A stretch of 64,000 nucleotides of DNA from Typhlomys cinereus (GCA_023101885.1 JALPQD010000819.1:186001-250000), one strand, 5' to 3'. Counted from the first letter of the stretch, positions 35,383-48,380 are shown. Notes: a model not told the origin generated them from the sequence alone. Made by a program: numbers and translations.

Positions 35383-35428
35383 ACACTTGAATAAATAATA
35401 ATAATAAATAATTTAAAAAAATAAAATA
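35118..35428 (+). mobile_element. tRNA-headed SINE nested inside a solo LTR
   Basis: The element starts GGCTGGAGAGGTGGCTCAGG and has a pol III B box, the same GC-rich body as the copy at 12195-12476, a CA run (35334-35380) and an AATAAATAATAATA-type tail. It is flanked by a 14-15 bp target duplication, AATCACATGCCGGG (35104-35117) and AATCACATGGCCGGG (35429-35443). It lies within the LTR 35072-35924 and is therefore younger than it. Confidence 0.93.
35334..35380. repeat. (CA)n microsatellite in SINE tail
   Basis: About 47 bp of uninterrupted AC, internal to the nested SINE. Confidence 0.95.
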
Positions 35429-36898
35429 AATCACATGGCCGGGACATGAATCCTGAGTGCTGATGCATTTTGAATATGCTTGGCGGATCTTTTAGTTTCT
35501 GTGGGACATAAGGAATGTTTCCATAATTGTAGGAGTCTGAGAAACTCCATCTTGCGACTTTTGGGCCCTGAGTAGTGAAGTCAAAAATACAATCTTGCTT
35601 ATTAACCTTGAAAGAAGTGAATATTCTGCCAAGAATGTATTTTGCTCATTAATTGTTTGTGCCTCAAAGAAGTGCTATGGCTATTCCTTAAATTCTGTAG
35701 ATAAGAAAGGGAAATAATGAACTGGTTTACACAGCTGCATTTTCAACTGCATTTATTCCCTCACTTTGTTTTTTAACATGTTCTCTTTCTAAATAAATAC
35801 TGTATGAAATAAAGATTCAAGGCTGCCTGTTTCTGCTTGCAAGGCATACCCTCCTGTGAAAAAGACACTTGTGTCTGAATTTTAATCCTCAAACCTCCCC
35901 TCTCCTCGCTGCAAGACAGCGACACAGAGCCTGTCTGACAACTGCTCAGTGAGAAAAAGTCCTGACTGGGATACCAGCCTCCTCATCCTTTTCCTCCTCC
36001 TCCTGTTCTGTCCTTCACATGCCCTGGTGGAGGTTGAAGGCAGAACTCAGAAGCACTATGTCAGTAGCAGAGACTAGAAGGAGACAGAGAAAAGATGGCA
36101 CCACAGGCTGTATGAGAGGATATTCACACCCAAAGAACACTAGCTCTCCTCAGAGTGGCCAGCCAGAAAGAGAGAGGCTGCACATGGAGAGTTAGGTCTA
36201 CCACCCCAACAAACAGGCCTGCCACATTTCTGCCCCTCATTCAGATTTCAGACCTGATGGACAGAAAGTAGAAAGGACCCCACTGCTAGAATGTTACAGC
36301 ATCACAACAGGAAGCTTGAATTGTTCAAAAGCCCACTCCAAAGAGAGTGACAAGTACAGATTGGCCACTGCACAAAGGGGAAGTAGGATTAACCATGTAG
36401 GTCCAATTGCAGTACTCCATGATTATCTCTGCTGACTCTGGGACTTCCATTAGAAAGGGGCTCAGGACTCCTCCATTACTTCCCTGAATGTGGCATGTAA
36501 CAAGCTTCAAGGAACATGATCCATTACCTGAGATTTTCCCTGCTGAACTTGAGTGTGTTTGAGCATGTTAGCTGCACAGCTAGGGAACATTCGGGCTACT
36601 TTTGCTAAGACCCTTGCAGAATACAAGCTAATCATTAACATTACAAAACCAAAACCAAAATGTGAAAAGACCAGGGAAATCAAGTCACAAATATTCTTGC
36701 ATCATCAAATGGTGCCTTTATCTGTGGCTGATTCTAACTACTTTTCTGTACTTTTCAAAGTTTTCAGGGTGATCTCAAGTGTGTGCCAGAGCCTGAATGT
36801 GTCCTCAAATAGCACATTGCGATAAATCAAACATGGGAACCATCTTGAGGGATGACATCTGATATTGTCAAATGTGCCCCATTCCAGTTTATGTAATG

Positions 36899-36916
36899 TA
36901 AAAAAAAAAAAAAAAA
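36899..36916. repeat. Poly(A) run in M4
   Basis: An A run at the same place where other monomers carry 4-9 A (15668, 51801). It is a homopolymer expansion and not a retroposon tail. Confidence 0.85.
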
Positions 36917-37358
36917 GAACCTCAGAGTCAATAGACCAAGACATATCATTTGAAGGTTTCCCTCTGATAAGGTACCTGGTATTTCAATAATGGCTATAAT
37001 ATTACAAGGGCAGAGTTAAAAAAATATGCAGCCTGACACAACAGCTCAGATCCATGGAAACATGAACTCTATGACTGAGGGTAACCTAAGTTCAGATTCT
37101 TCTGTCCACAGGGAGTATTATGAAGACAAAACCAGCCATGACTACAGGTCTCAGCAGGATGCCATGTGATCCTATCTGCCTGGAGCAAAAGAAGCAAGGG
37201 TTGAGGGAAAGTTGGGAAGGGGTCTACTCAGGATCAGGATGACGTGGGTGAAATTGACAGTGGACTGGGAAAAGAAAACAAGCTCACAGTCATCACGCAG
37301 GGGCCTGGCACCTGGCATCCTTCTCTGGCACGTGTTGGCTACAAAGGAATGACGCTGT

Positions 37359-37785
37359 CACAGTTAGATACAGGTGTCAACTTGACAGTTAAGGGTTTGA
37401 GCTCTGGGCACATTTGCAGAGAATTAGTGGTTGAATTAAGCCCAGAGCAAACCTGCAGGAGATTGTCTAGCTGATGGGGAAGGCCCAGACGATGCTGGGT
37501 GGGACTAGGCCTTGGAATAAAATACAGAGACCAAGTTAAGAGAGTTTGCATTCTTCTGTACACTTGGCCAGACATACTGGACTGGCAAGTAAGGATCATC
37601 TGTCTCTCATACATTATGTGGAAATGGTATGGCCAGTTCCCTTGGCCATGGTGTTGATACATGCTCTAACGTCAAACAGGACAATGAACTGTAACTGGAC
37701 TATCATAAGAAAATAAACCCCTAGTTCCCTTAAGCTGTTTGGTGGTGATTTATCAGCAACCATACAGGTGAACTGCAATAGACAC
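37359..37785 (+). mobile_element. URR1-like hAT (Charlie) DNA element
   Basis: About 0.43 kb is present only in M4. It contains phrases I associate with the rodent URR1 family: GTGTCAACTTGACAG near the left end, GGGAAGGCCCA...GGGTGGGACTAGGC in the middle, and AGAAAATAAACCCCTAG and GCAATAGACACCC towards the right end. The 8-bp host duplication is not clean: GACGCTGT on the left against GACACCCT on the right. The family assignment is from memory of the repeat, not from a search. Confidence 0.55.
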
Positions 37786-38735
37786 CCTGGATAAGTTAGA
37801 GCACAGAATGAAAGCTGAGTGGTGAAGGAACCAATATGAAAGTATTAACATGGGTCACTCTTTATCAGTCATTGTACTGGACACAGAACATCTGTTGGGT
37901 CATGCTCATCACAAAGGGAGGTTCATGGGCACCAAAGATTGACAATTCATGCCTCCATGTTTGGATTTACTTACAGTTGCTTATGCTTGGTGAACACTGA
38001 ATCCACAGAAGCTCTGGGGAGGAAAGATTGATGGCAAACATCAGTATTCTCAACAGGAGGACAGTGTAGATGTCAGCAAGAGTTCCCACCAGTCCACCCA
38101 CACAGGACAGGGAAGGACATAAAAAAAATGGGCCAAACATGATTCTCAGAGGAAGAAGCCTGATGGTCCAAGAAATGTTTAAAGCAGGCAAGCATGACTA
38201 ATTGGGCCAGTGATCTTTGAAACCCTGGTATCCTTCATGGATGGTCTCCCATGAGGAAGGGGCACTCTCCCCCCTTCCCTTCTTTTACATTTCCTCTATC
38301 CAGAAGGTCCATAGGGTAAGATAAGGCACATCTTATTACACAAAGGGATAATAGGTCTGAGTGGATGAAACATCTAATAAACAGTCCCTGTGTCCCAAAG
38401 ATCCTGCTCAGAGAAATAAGTGAAAACTTACTTTGCTCTAGAAGTCCACAGAGACTCCTGCTGCAGACTCTGAAGGAATGGATGCAGCTTTGGCTTCCCA
38501 GGCATCAGGCAGGGAACAATGGAGAAGGATCAGATCACTAAGGCAACTCAGAAGCCAAAATACCTAAATGAAGCAGAAAGGGTGACTTTGAAGCCATGTC
38601 GTGAAGAAGAAGACAACAAGGGCAATATGGGGGCAGGCACTGTCGCAAGTGGGAACCTTGGAAATGAAATTGACCTAGTGGACTCTGTTGGATCAATGAT
38701 AAGGGACTATACAGCACAGCGATACAGTGACTTAC

Positions 38736-38771
38736 CAAAGCCAGAAGGATCAGGAAACCTGAAACTGCCAT
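38736..38771 (-). other. Signal-peptide-like start exon, M4 (intact)
   Basis: The minus-strand reading is MAVSGFLILLAL, then GTAAGT. The substitutions relative to M1 (S to G, L to F, S to L) keep hydrophobicity and frame. In the same strand and frame the open reading extends upstream (38882 to 38538), but the ATG is the first methionine before the donor with a signal-like sequence after it. This copy and M1 are the only intact ones of six. Confidence 0.42.
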
Positions 38772-39841
38772 TTGGTTAGGACCCAAATAGAATTCTTGAA
38801 AGGAGACCTCCTCCAGTATGGATTGTTGGGGTAGGAGAGTATTTGCTGGTCTGAACATCTGAGTGGACACCTGAACACCCAAGAGAAATCTAGGAAGGTC
38901 ACAGACTCATCCAGAGTCTTTGGGAACAATTCTGAGTGCAGAGTTCAGCAACAGCCTTTGTGACCCGGAAGAGGAATATTTTAGATATGGAAATGCAGAA
39001 GGTGGCTCCCAGGCACATACTTAGGACTCCATAAAGGAACAGAGGAACCTTGCAGGATGGCCGTGGGGTACACTGGGTTCCAAATACAATGTGCTTGACA
39101 GGATGGGGAAATTGGGTTGTTTAAGATCCTGTCGCATACAGACTAAAGAGGAATAGAGGCTGATGCCTCCTGATATCAGCCTGGGGCCTCCATGCCCTCT
39201 TGCACAGAGGTATGTACACCATACACACCCACACGCAAATACAAAGCTCCCAGATCCTACCTCCTTACCCAGCAGCAGGTTATACAGGCCTGTACTCCTC
39301 CTAGCTCACTGTCAGAGTGGCCACTGATCTAGGGACCAACTGCAAATGTCTCACCTCAGGGCTCTGCAAACAACAGTTTCCTAGACTATCACACAGCCCT
39401 GCACCTAACACATTATGATAAGCCTTGCCCTGCTTTTTCAGAGGTCCTGCTTTACCCGATGTAGAAATCAGTGCTGTGTCATCTAACCTCCACCTGTGTG
39501 CCACAAAATGCATGTGGCCTTGGAAAACCCATTGTACACTGACAAGAAAGCTCCTACTTCAAGAGTGGCCCTGCTTGAGTGGAAGCTTTGCCTTGACCCT
39601 AATATGTTCAAGACTGACTTGTTCAACTTTCTCCCACAGAGGAGACATGAGATGGATAACAAACCTGTGGACTGAGCTATGTATGGGTAGGTGACAGCCA
39701 GATAGTCATCTGTCTGTGAAGACTCACCACACAAACCATTCTACCATAGCTACTGACAAGCATTATCCTTCTTGAGCATCTGGAAACACATCAAAAGAAA
39801 CTAAAACATCTAACAAATCAAGAGGCTCAACATTCCCTTAC

Positions 39842-39860
39842 CTTGCTGGGAAGACAACAT
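39842..39860 (-). other. ATG exon with donor in block G, M4
   Basis: MLSSQQ followed by GTAAGG on the minus strand. It lies 0.3 kb upstream, in minus-strand terms, of the F-to-G junction, so its downstream exons in H, A and F are lost. Confidence 0.36.
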
Positions 39861-41617
39861 CTCTAGTACACAGAGACCCACTGGTTGTCTTTGGCATCCA
39901 CATGACTCAGCAGCCAAGCAGAAGCTGAGGATCTTCTGCTTTCTCTGTTTCTTTGTAACTGCAGAAGACTTGATGGTGATGTTCCTCCCTTCTTCTGTTT
40001 GCTAACAGCAGGCAGTATATCCCCATACCATGTGTCCCTCTTTATCAGCAGGCAGCGTGACACCACCTGCCCTCAAGTCTTTCATTCCTACTGAAGTGTT
40101 CACACAAGAATCTTCTCTACCATCCTATAGGACTTCATGAGAGCAGCTATGTAACTATGTTACCTGGGAACATCTTCCACACTGGTACTGCTCCATGACC
40201 AAATTGTGGGTTTCTGTTGTAGTGAATGACTCCTAGAATTCCTTACTTAGTTGGGGGTATCTGCCTACAGGCCTACATCTCTCAAGTGGCCTGCTTATTC
40301 TCTGCTTTCAGTGAGAACTGCTTAATTTGCTCATATTTGCACAATGAAAAGATGTAGGAATATTTTGATTTCTCTTCAGAAGCAAGTGGTGGTATTGGGA
40401 TTACTTCAGCTTAGGGTTGAGGAGAACATTGGCTGTTTGAGAGATAGCACAGGTTGTAGTTTGGCTGTGCTGCCTACCTGCCTGGAAAGTCGGGGTTGGG
40501 GGCAACTCTGAGGACTTTGCCTATGGCTAGGGCCATTGCATGTCCTTCAATTCTTGGGAAAGGGCTGTGCTATAGGAGGGGTGTCTGTGTACTCAGTGAA
40601 TAAGAATGAAAAAGCAAATGTAAGATCACATCTCTGTGTGCCTATGCATGTCTCATATCAGGCATGGGGATGTGCAAGTAACTAATGTCTCAGGAGAAGC
40701 TGACCAAAGGACCTCCCTGTCGTCTCCTGGCCCATTCTGTATTACCCTGGACTCACCCAAGTCCTTTGGGACAGGAGCCTGAAACCGTCTGCTTTACCTC
40801 TTAAGATTCTCCGCCATTTCTTCCTCCTGTTCTTGGGCCAAAACATCTGGAGGCCCTTGGGAACACATGCTCTACTTTCTCACCTACTGTTTACTGGTTA
40901 TAGCAGCCAAGAGTAAATGTTAAGACAGGGCAAATGAATAAATGTTTCTGGATGCAATCGAGGATTAGAAACAGCTACCAACTCTTCAAATGATGAGTCA
41001 TTATTTCTTCTGGTCTAGGAGTTGGTTTGGCATCTTGCCAGGCAATTGGCTAAGCACTGCTGCCCACCACTGTCTGCAGGTCCACAGTACTCCATGGCTG
41101 GGCTCATGTGTTGGACCAGCCTGTCCATCTTAAAGCAACCTCCCAGGATTCAGTACCAAGATCCCATTTCTTCATTCGCTTATTTCCATGAAATTCAGGC
41201 ACCCCACCCTTACCCCTTAGCTTTGTGCCAGACAGAAAAAGCATGTGCTCTATTTTAGTGCCCTGGGAGGCCACTACAGACCCCCACCGCATCCCCCCAT
41301 GTGACAAGGTTGCCAGTCACCCGCAAGGGTTCAAAGTGTCTGAGCAGGGTTGATCTTCATTCAACCCATGAGAATTTTCTGGGGAAACAGACCCTCCCCC
41401 AGCTCCCATGATATCTGACAACCCACCTGCACCTCAGCTCCATGTGTAGAAAGCAGGAGGGCTCCATAGATTTCTACAGTGTCTGTGAGGACATCTGTCA
41501 TCTCTGATTCATCAGAGGGGCTTTCCACATCAGTGTAATTGGAGAAGAGCACTCCTGACCCTGAGCAGTATCAATCTAATTCTGACAGTATTAGGGACCC
41601 TACCTCCCCCATACAAC

Positions 41618-42340
41618 CATGGGTGTAGTGTCAGGCTGACTCAGAACATGAAGAGCTGCTACATGGTCAGTTGCAATGATCCCAATTTCCTTGAAGGACC
41701 AGCACCTTATGGAGATGAAAAGAGGGAAAATATCATGTGTACTGTATGTCCCTCCCTTCTGCAAGGGCAGTAAATGTGGCTATGATGACAAAGGACAAAC
41801 ATATATCTACTCCCTTCCCACTTGGCTTATGGCTACCCAGCCTGTCTTTGACTTTTGAAAGTGAAAGGTAAAGTGGAAGAAAACAATCAATTGAAAGGTT
41901 AAACAGAAGGAAAGGGAAAGGGATCAGAAAGGGAAGGGAAAGGAACCAGGAAGGGGAAGCTGATGGAAAAGGGAAGTCAAGCTGGGGAGTAAATACCACA
42001 TCTTCAGGAGTAGGGTAGGCAAAGCTGAGACTGACAGAGGTAACAGCCTCTCTCCTGAGACACTAGGAAAATCTCAGGCCTTTCTCTCTTCTATGTCAGC
42101 AACACTCCTGCAGGACTTGTGGTCACTTCTCAGAAGACACAGGTGACCTCTCATCCACCCTTGTCATGTGGAGAAGGCTGAGCCCTCAGCTGGGAGTAAG
42201 ACACATCTCACAAGACGCCAGGAAAGGCCAGGGAAGGGGAAAAACTACACAGTCTTCCCTTCCATGCAGAAAGGAGGGAGTAGAAGGTTCTGCAACTTCT
42301 ATCCTAAATGAACAAGAACATGGGATTTCCAAGGGATTTG
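41618..42340 (+). repeat. Extra segment present only in M2 and M5 (M5 copy)
   Basis: This is the counterpart of the M2 segment, near-identical in sequence including the purine-rich run (about 41870-41990). It lacks the SINE, so it preserves the empty site at about 42079 (ATCTCAGGCCTTTCTC). No conserved product is recognised, although a plus-strand frame from 42166 to 42477 stays open in both copies. Confidence 0.7.
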
Positions 42341-44127
42341 AAATTCTCATTTGTGTTCACATTCATATGCTAGAAGATCTCCAGGGAACCTCACAGCAAG
42401 TGCTCTGGAACCCAGTGTATTTCCCACCCAGACACACACTCTTCAGGTGCCCCAGGATGTGCCATGATTGGTTCTGAAGTGAACATGCAAATAGACTTTC
42501 TGGTGTCTTGCAAACACATGTGCTGTTATCATGTCCCCTCAAACCCACACATCTGAGCCATGTTGCAGAAAGGTGAAGTTCCTGATGGGTGGAGCACTGT
42601 GGGGCTGTAGACTCTTCTAGGATGGTCATTGGGCACATCCTCCTGCTGCCAGGGCAACCCATAGCCTTCTCTGTCCACAATACCCATCCCTGGCATTCAG
42701 GGATTCTGTCACTCATCCTGAACCCAATGTCCCATTGTGTGACATACAAATGACATGATCATCCAGGCACAACTGGGGCTGTATGAATATGAGGACCAGT
42801 CACGCCCTAAAATGCTTCATGCTTGGGCCAAACTGTCAGGTCTTCCCACACCTGTGGACCACTTCTGCTTCCTCCCAAGGTTGCCTCCCTCTTGTTCTTT
42901 CCAAGGACACTGGGGCCAATAACAACTTAGGCTCTACTGACTCCCTGAGGTTCTGCTTTCTGCATCACCCAATCAGAGCTCTGGTGCAGTGCTATTCTGC
43001 ATGTGTTCAGGTGGACATGGGATTGTCCTGGGGTTGTGCATGTGACTGAGACAGCCCTGAGTATAGACAGGGCCGGGCTTCATCTCTCATATGATAAATG
43101 TTGCTGGGATGGCTGGCTTTGAACAAGCTTCTCCCTACTAGTAAGGATAGCCAGACAGATGACATTGGCTAAAAGTTTAAAGGGAGACAAGAGCTTTTCC
43201 TCACTGTGGACAGAGTCCTCCTGATCTCAGGGTAGAGCAAGACATAGAGGCAGCAGTTCAAACCCCTCTCTGAGAATCTCACACCCAGTGACCCCTGAAA
43301 ACTCTAAATCTGCTGTGAATGACCTCACTTTCCCATAAGACCCTCAGGACCACATTTCATTCAGGAGAATATCTTGAACTAATCTTTGCCTTACATGATA
43401 ATCTCTCATGGGAGATGTCCTCCTCACCTTTCTCTTGGAGGGCTGCCAATCATCTCAGCTGAATGCTGATCTTGCAACGCTGAAAGCATGATGCTGGGCA
43501 CAGCTGCAAGAGTTAGAGAAATTGCTGGCCAGCCTTGAGCACAGCAAAGGTCCAGCACGGCCTGAAAAGGGTTGTACCTGGTAAGGAAAGAAAGGAGTGA
43601 CATCTGTAGGAAACACTGAAGCTAATGGGCCAGGGCCTCCCCACTGGATAGGAACTGAGGCAATCACCAGGGTTCTGCACACTAAAATCACACAAGGGAG
43701 TTAGGGGTACATGCTGAGAAACAGGACCTGATGCCCTGCCAAGGGACTTGTGGATAGGGCCAAGTGCCTCAGTGAGGGACCCCCAAAGCCTGCCAGAAGC
43801 AATCAATGGCCCATTGTCAGCACCCTTAAAAAGGCTTGCATGGCCACAGGAGGCAGAAAAGCACAGAATACAAGGCTGGAGGAAAGAAATAGAAGTCAGG
43901 AAGCCAGAAATACCCTAGTGTGAAAGAAGCATGACTGGGATACAGCCTCCTCATCTTCTCCATCCTCCTCATGTGCTGTCCTTCACATGCACTAGTGGAG
44001 TTTGAGGGCTGCACTCAGCAGCTCAGTGTCAGAAGCAGGAACAAGCAAGAGAGAGAGAAGAGATGGCACCATAGCCTCTATGAGGGACATGGACACCAGA
44101 TGAACACTAGCTCTGCTCAGAGTGGCC

Positions 44128-44129
<2 letters not shown>

Positions 44130-44190
<61 letters not shown>
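44130..44190. repeat. (GA)n tract downstream of block C, M5
   Basis: About 60 bp of nearly perfect GA, the longest of the series. The growth relative to M2, its nearest relative, shows microsatellite expansion after the M2/M5 duplication. Confidence 0.95.
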
Positions 44191-44192
<2 letters not shown>

Positions 44193-46310
44193 GGCCTGCC
44201 ACCCCATCAAACCACCCCTTGCCTGTCACAGTTCTGCCACTCATCCAGATTAGTTCCAGACCTGACGGACAGAGAGGACAGGTCACTCAACACCTAAGAT
44301 GTTACGGCATCATGGCAAGGAGAACCTTGAAGGGTCCCAAATCCCACTCTGAAGAGAGGGATAGATGAAAACTGGCCACTGCACAAAGGGGGAAGTGAGA
44401 ATGTCCATGTAGGTCCAATTGCAGTGCTCTGTGATTATCTCTGTTGACTCTGGGACCTCACTTGTTAAGGAGCTCTGGACTCCTCCATTACTTGCATGAA
44501 TGCAGCGTGTAACAGCTTCAAGGAACAGGATACATTACCTCAGAGTTTGCCTGCTGCTGTTAAATGAGGTTGAGCATGTTAGCTGCACAGCTAGGGGCTG
44601 TCAGGCTAATTATGTTGAAATCCTTTTAGAATACAGACAAATCATCAACATTACAAAATCAAACTCAAGATATGAAAGGAGCAGGGAAATCATGCCACAA
44701 ACATGTTTGTCTCATCAAATGGTGCTTTGTAACTGTGGCTGATTCTCCTAAATACTCTTGTGTACTTTACAATGTTTTCAGGTGATCTCAAGTGTACACC
44801 AGAGCCTGAATGTGTCTTCCCCAAATAGCACACTGGGATAAATCAAACCAGGAAACCATCTTGATGAGTGACATCTGATATTGTCTAATATCCCCCATCC
44901 CAGTCTATGTCATGTAAGAAAAAAAGAATCTCAGGGTGACTAGACCCAGACATGTTATTTGGAGGTTCCCTTTGACAGGGTACCTGACATTTGAATAATG
45001 GCTGTAATATCACAAGGGCAGAGTTAAAAAGAAAATGCAGCCTGACACGATCGTTCAGATCCAAGGAAACATTTCCTCCATGTCTGAGGACAACTGAAGT
45101 TCAGATTCTCCTGTTCACAGGGAGTGTTATGTCACAGCCATAAATACAGGTCTCAGCAGGGTGCCATGTGATATCATCTGCCTGGAGCAAAGGAAGCAAG
45201 GGTTGAGGGAAAACCAAGAAGAGGTTATTCAGGGTCAGGAGGGTGTATATGAAATTGGCAAGGAATCGGGAAAAGAAACAATCTTACAGTCACCATGCAG
45301 GGGGCTAGCAGCCTGGCATCCTTCTCTGACATGTCTTGGCTTCAAAGGAAAAGAGCTCTGGTTAAGTTAGAGCACAGAAGGAAAGCTGAGTGGTGAAGGA
45401 ACCAATATGAGCTTATTAACATGGGTCACTCTCTATCAGTTATTGTGCTGGAAACTGGAGTGTCTTCTATTGTGTGATGCAAATCACAAATGGAGGTTCA
45501 TGGGCACCAAAGATTGATAATTCATGCTTCCATGTTTGGGTTTAATTACAGTTAACAGTGCTAGGTGAACACTGAGTGGAAAGTGGCCGGCCAAAGTGCT
45601 ATAGAGAGGAGGGATTGATATAAAACATCAGTATTCTCAACAGGAGGACAGTGTAGATGTCAGCAACAGTTCCCACCAGTCCACCCACACAGGACAGGGA
45701 AGGCCATAGAAAAAATGGGCCACAGCTGATTCTCAGAGGAGGAAGCCTGATGGTCCAAGAAATGTTTAAGGCAGGCAAGCATGACTAACTGGGCCAGTGA
45801 TCTTTAAATACACTGGCATCCTTCATGGGCTGTCTCCCAAGCAGAAGGGGCACTCTTCTCCTTCCCTCCCTTCTGCAGTTAATCTAGACCCAGAAGGTCC
45901 CCAGAGTAAGAATTGTCACATCTCACTACACGTTCGGATGACAGTCCTGAGATGGCACAACATAAAATAAGCAGCCTGTGTGTCCCAAGGGCCTACTAAG
46001 AGACATGAGTGAAAACTCATTTTACCATAGAAGACCACAGAGACTTCTTCAGGAGACTCCGAGAGAACGGACGCAGCCTCGGGTAACAAGCCCTCATGCA
46101 GGGAGCATTGGAGAAGGATCAGACTGCAAGGCAACTCAAATACCTAAATGAGGCAGGAAGGTTGACTTGAAGTTTGTCTAGAAGGAAGAGGATAATCAGA
46201 ACAAGGAGGGGACAGGCATTGTTGCTAATGAGAACTTTGGAAATTAAGTCAATCTGGGTTTGTTGAGTCTGAGACAAGGGACCACACAGCACAGGGTCAC
46301 ACTGACTTAC

Positions 46311-46345
46311 CAAAGCCAGAAGGGTCAGTAGAGTGAGACTGCCAT
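46311..46345 (-). pseudogene. Signal-peptide-like exon, M5 (frameshift)
   Basis: The exon is 35 nt instead of 36. One base is missing after the fourth codon, shifting the frame into TGA. The donor GTAAGT is intact. Another frame reads NGSLTLLTLLAL, which is the shadow of the same hydrophobic segment. Confidence 0.4.
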
Positions 46346-46813
46346 TGAGAGTTAGGACCTAAACGGAATTCTTGGAAGGGGAACTCCCCCAGTATATATT
46401 GTTGGAGCAGGGGAGTATTTGCAGGTCTGAATGTCTGTGTGGACAACTCATCACACAGGAGAAATACAGGAGGCTCAAGGACTGGTCACAAGCCTCTGAG
46501 AACAGCTCAGGCATCTGAGTTCAACAGGACCCCTGGGGACCTAGAAGAAGAACATTTTAGATGCAGGAACCCAGAAGGTGTCTCCCAGGCCCACACTCTG
46601 GTCTCCAAAAGGGAATTGGGGCATCTCACAGGGTGTTCCTGGTGTAGGGTGGGTTCCAAATGCAATGTGTATGGCAGGATGGGGAAATTGGGCTGTCTAA
46701 AGATCCTGTCTCCTAAAAATTAAAGTGGAATAGAGGCTGGTGCCTCCTGACATCAACCTGGGGCCCATGACCTCTTGCACACAAGTATGTGCACCCTGTA
46801 CAGACACACCCAC

Positions 46814-46821
46814 ATGCAAAT
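46814..46821 (+). promoter_or_regulatory. Octamer ATGCAAAT, block F, M5
   Basis: Octamer word about 0.3 kb upstream of the paired AATAAA signals. Function inferred from the motif alone. Confidence 0.3.
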
Positions 46822-47131
46822 AGAAATCTTCTAGCTCCTCCCATAGCCCTGACTCCTTATACAGTGGCAACTTACTCTGGCAACATCACCTACCTCACTG
46901 CCAGACTTGGTACTTGTCCAGGGACACACTACAAATGTCTCATGTCAGGGCCTGCAGACAGACTAATTTTGACCCCAACACAACCTTGCATCTAACACTT
47001 TATGATGAGCCCTGCCTTACTGTTTCAGAGTTCCTGCTTTACTTGATGTAGAATTCAATGCTGTATCCTCTGATCTTCATCTGTGTGCCATGGCATGCAT
47101 GTTTCTGCTCTCTCACTCTCTTTCTCTAAGA

Positions 47132-47148
47132 AATAAAATTGTAATAAA
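47132..47148 (+). terminator. Paired polyadenylation signals, block F of M5
   Basis: Two AATAAA hexamers (47132-47137 and 47143-47148) with the T-rich downstream stretch, as in M2. Confidence 0.45.
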
Positions 47149-48176
47149 GAATTCAATGCTCTGTGCCCTTTTCTGTAATCACCCTCTCCCAAACCCACCC
47201 TAAATCTCCTGCCTCTGTCTACATGGTTCAGCTATCAAGTTCAGCCCAACTTGCAGCTCCTAGTTCACCATGTAAGGTTCCACCCTCCATCTAGTCACCA
47301 GGGTAATTCAGACTCTAACTTCTGCCTCCAGCAGCACAAATATGCCAGCCATTAAGCTCAGCCTCTAACTCCAAGGTCTGTTAGATCCCAAGTTCCACCT
47401 CCAACCCACAAGATAAGTCAGACCTCCCAGCTCTGCTTAAAGATCAGAGGTCACTATTCTTCCCTACTACTGGGGGCAATTCTCCCAATCTTACTTTACT
47501 ATGTCACCCACACAGGTACCTTCAAGGTACCTGGCACTGCCATTCTCTCCAGCCCCAAGGTCAGTGCTAAGTGCTGCTCTGACCTCGGGGGCTCTGTTTC
47601 ACCCACTGCCATCCCCAGAGATAGCTCACACTCAGGGTTCTACTCGTAGCCCCAAAGAAGAGTGTCACTCCAAGCTTTAACTACAGTCCTCAGCACAAGT
47701 CAAACTACAAGAGTTCAGAGGATACTGCCTTGCCCCCTCCCCCAATGCCTCTAAATCACAGCCAACTTTGTAATCGTTCATGGCCATGCCCCAACTTGAC
47801 TTCATTATTCCACCTTTTTCTCCCTTCTCTTGGCCCCATGCAGAAACAACCAAAGTCATACCCCCACTTAAGACTTCAATATCTTCCAGTCAGTACTGGA
47901 GTTACAAATTCGCAACTCTAGGGTGGGCCACATGGCTCAGCTGATCTCAGCTCAACAAGCTTCTGACATGTGACCTCAAGCCATGTATCCTGCTTCTGAT
48001 GCTCCCTACTTCTCATCCTTAATTTTCTTGTCCCTTTCTACTCTAAGCCTTTTCCTCTTTCCTATGGCCCTATCTTAGCAGGGCGTCTTGTCCTGTGTCT
48101 TCCCTTACCTCAGAATCCTTCTGTCCCTCCTCTTCCCTCTTCCAGGCCAGACCCCATTAGCCACCAGACTTCTACC

Positions 48177-48196
48177 TTATCTCCTAGTGGTCATTA
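48177..48196 (-). promoter_or_regulatory. CTCF-like motif, M5
   Basis: Minus-strand GACCACTAGGAGATAAGG, the weakest 3' half of the set. Confidence 0.35.
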
Positions 48197-48234
48197 TTGT
48201 GAAATGCGTAAATACATAACTCCCAAATCATTAT

Positions 48235-48380
48235 GCCTACAGGGTGAAGACTGGTTCTGATTGGCTCCATACATGGGAGTCAAATGCATAGGTGGGGTTT
48301 ACTGTCATACATTGCTGTGTTCACAGAATGTATTTGCCCATCTGTATTTGCCCCTTCAAGAGATGCTTTGCAGTTGGCAG
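48235..48380 (+). promoter_or_regulatory. Promoter-like block A, M5
   Basis: The inverted CCAAT box (48259-48264) and CAGTTG (48371-48376) are kept. The GC box has become GGTGGGG. The block is cut off from H and G by the junction at about 48470. Confidence 0.42.

Larger units (their letters stand above)
35072..35924 (+). mobile_element. Solo LTR, class II (ERVK/IAP-like)
   Basis: The LTR begins TGTGGGGAGC and ends GCGACA. Its edges carry a 6-bp direct duplication CAGAGC (35066-35071 and 35925-35930), the duplication size typical of class II rodent ERVs. A polyadenylation signal (AATAAA, about 35808) lies in the 3' half. Without the nested SINE it is about 0.53 kb. No internal retroviral genes are present, so it is a solo LTR. 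Other monomers have the empty site. Confidence 0.85.
32545..40932 (+). repeat. Monomer M4, with LTR and hAT insertions and an F-to-G deletion
   Basis: B (33680) and C (34855) are normal. A solo LTR with a nested SINE follows (35072-35924), then a URR1-like element (about 37359-37785) and E (38060). Block F is cut at about 39514, where it fuses directly to G, so most of F and all of A and H are missing. This unit therefore has no CTCF-like or promoter-like block. It retains an intact copy of both minus-strand ATG exons. Confidence 0.87.
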
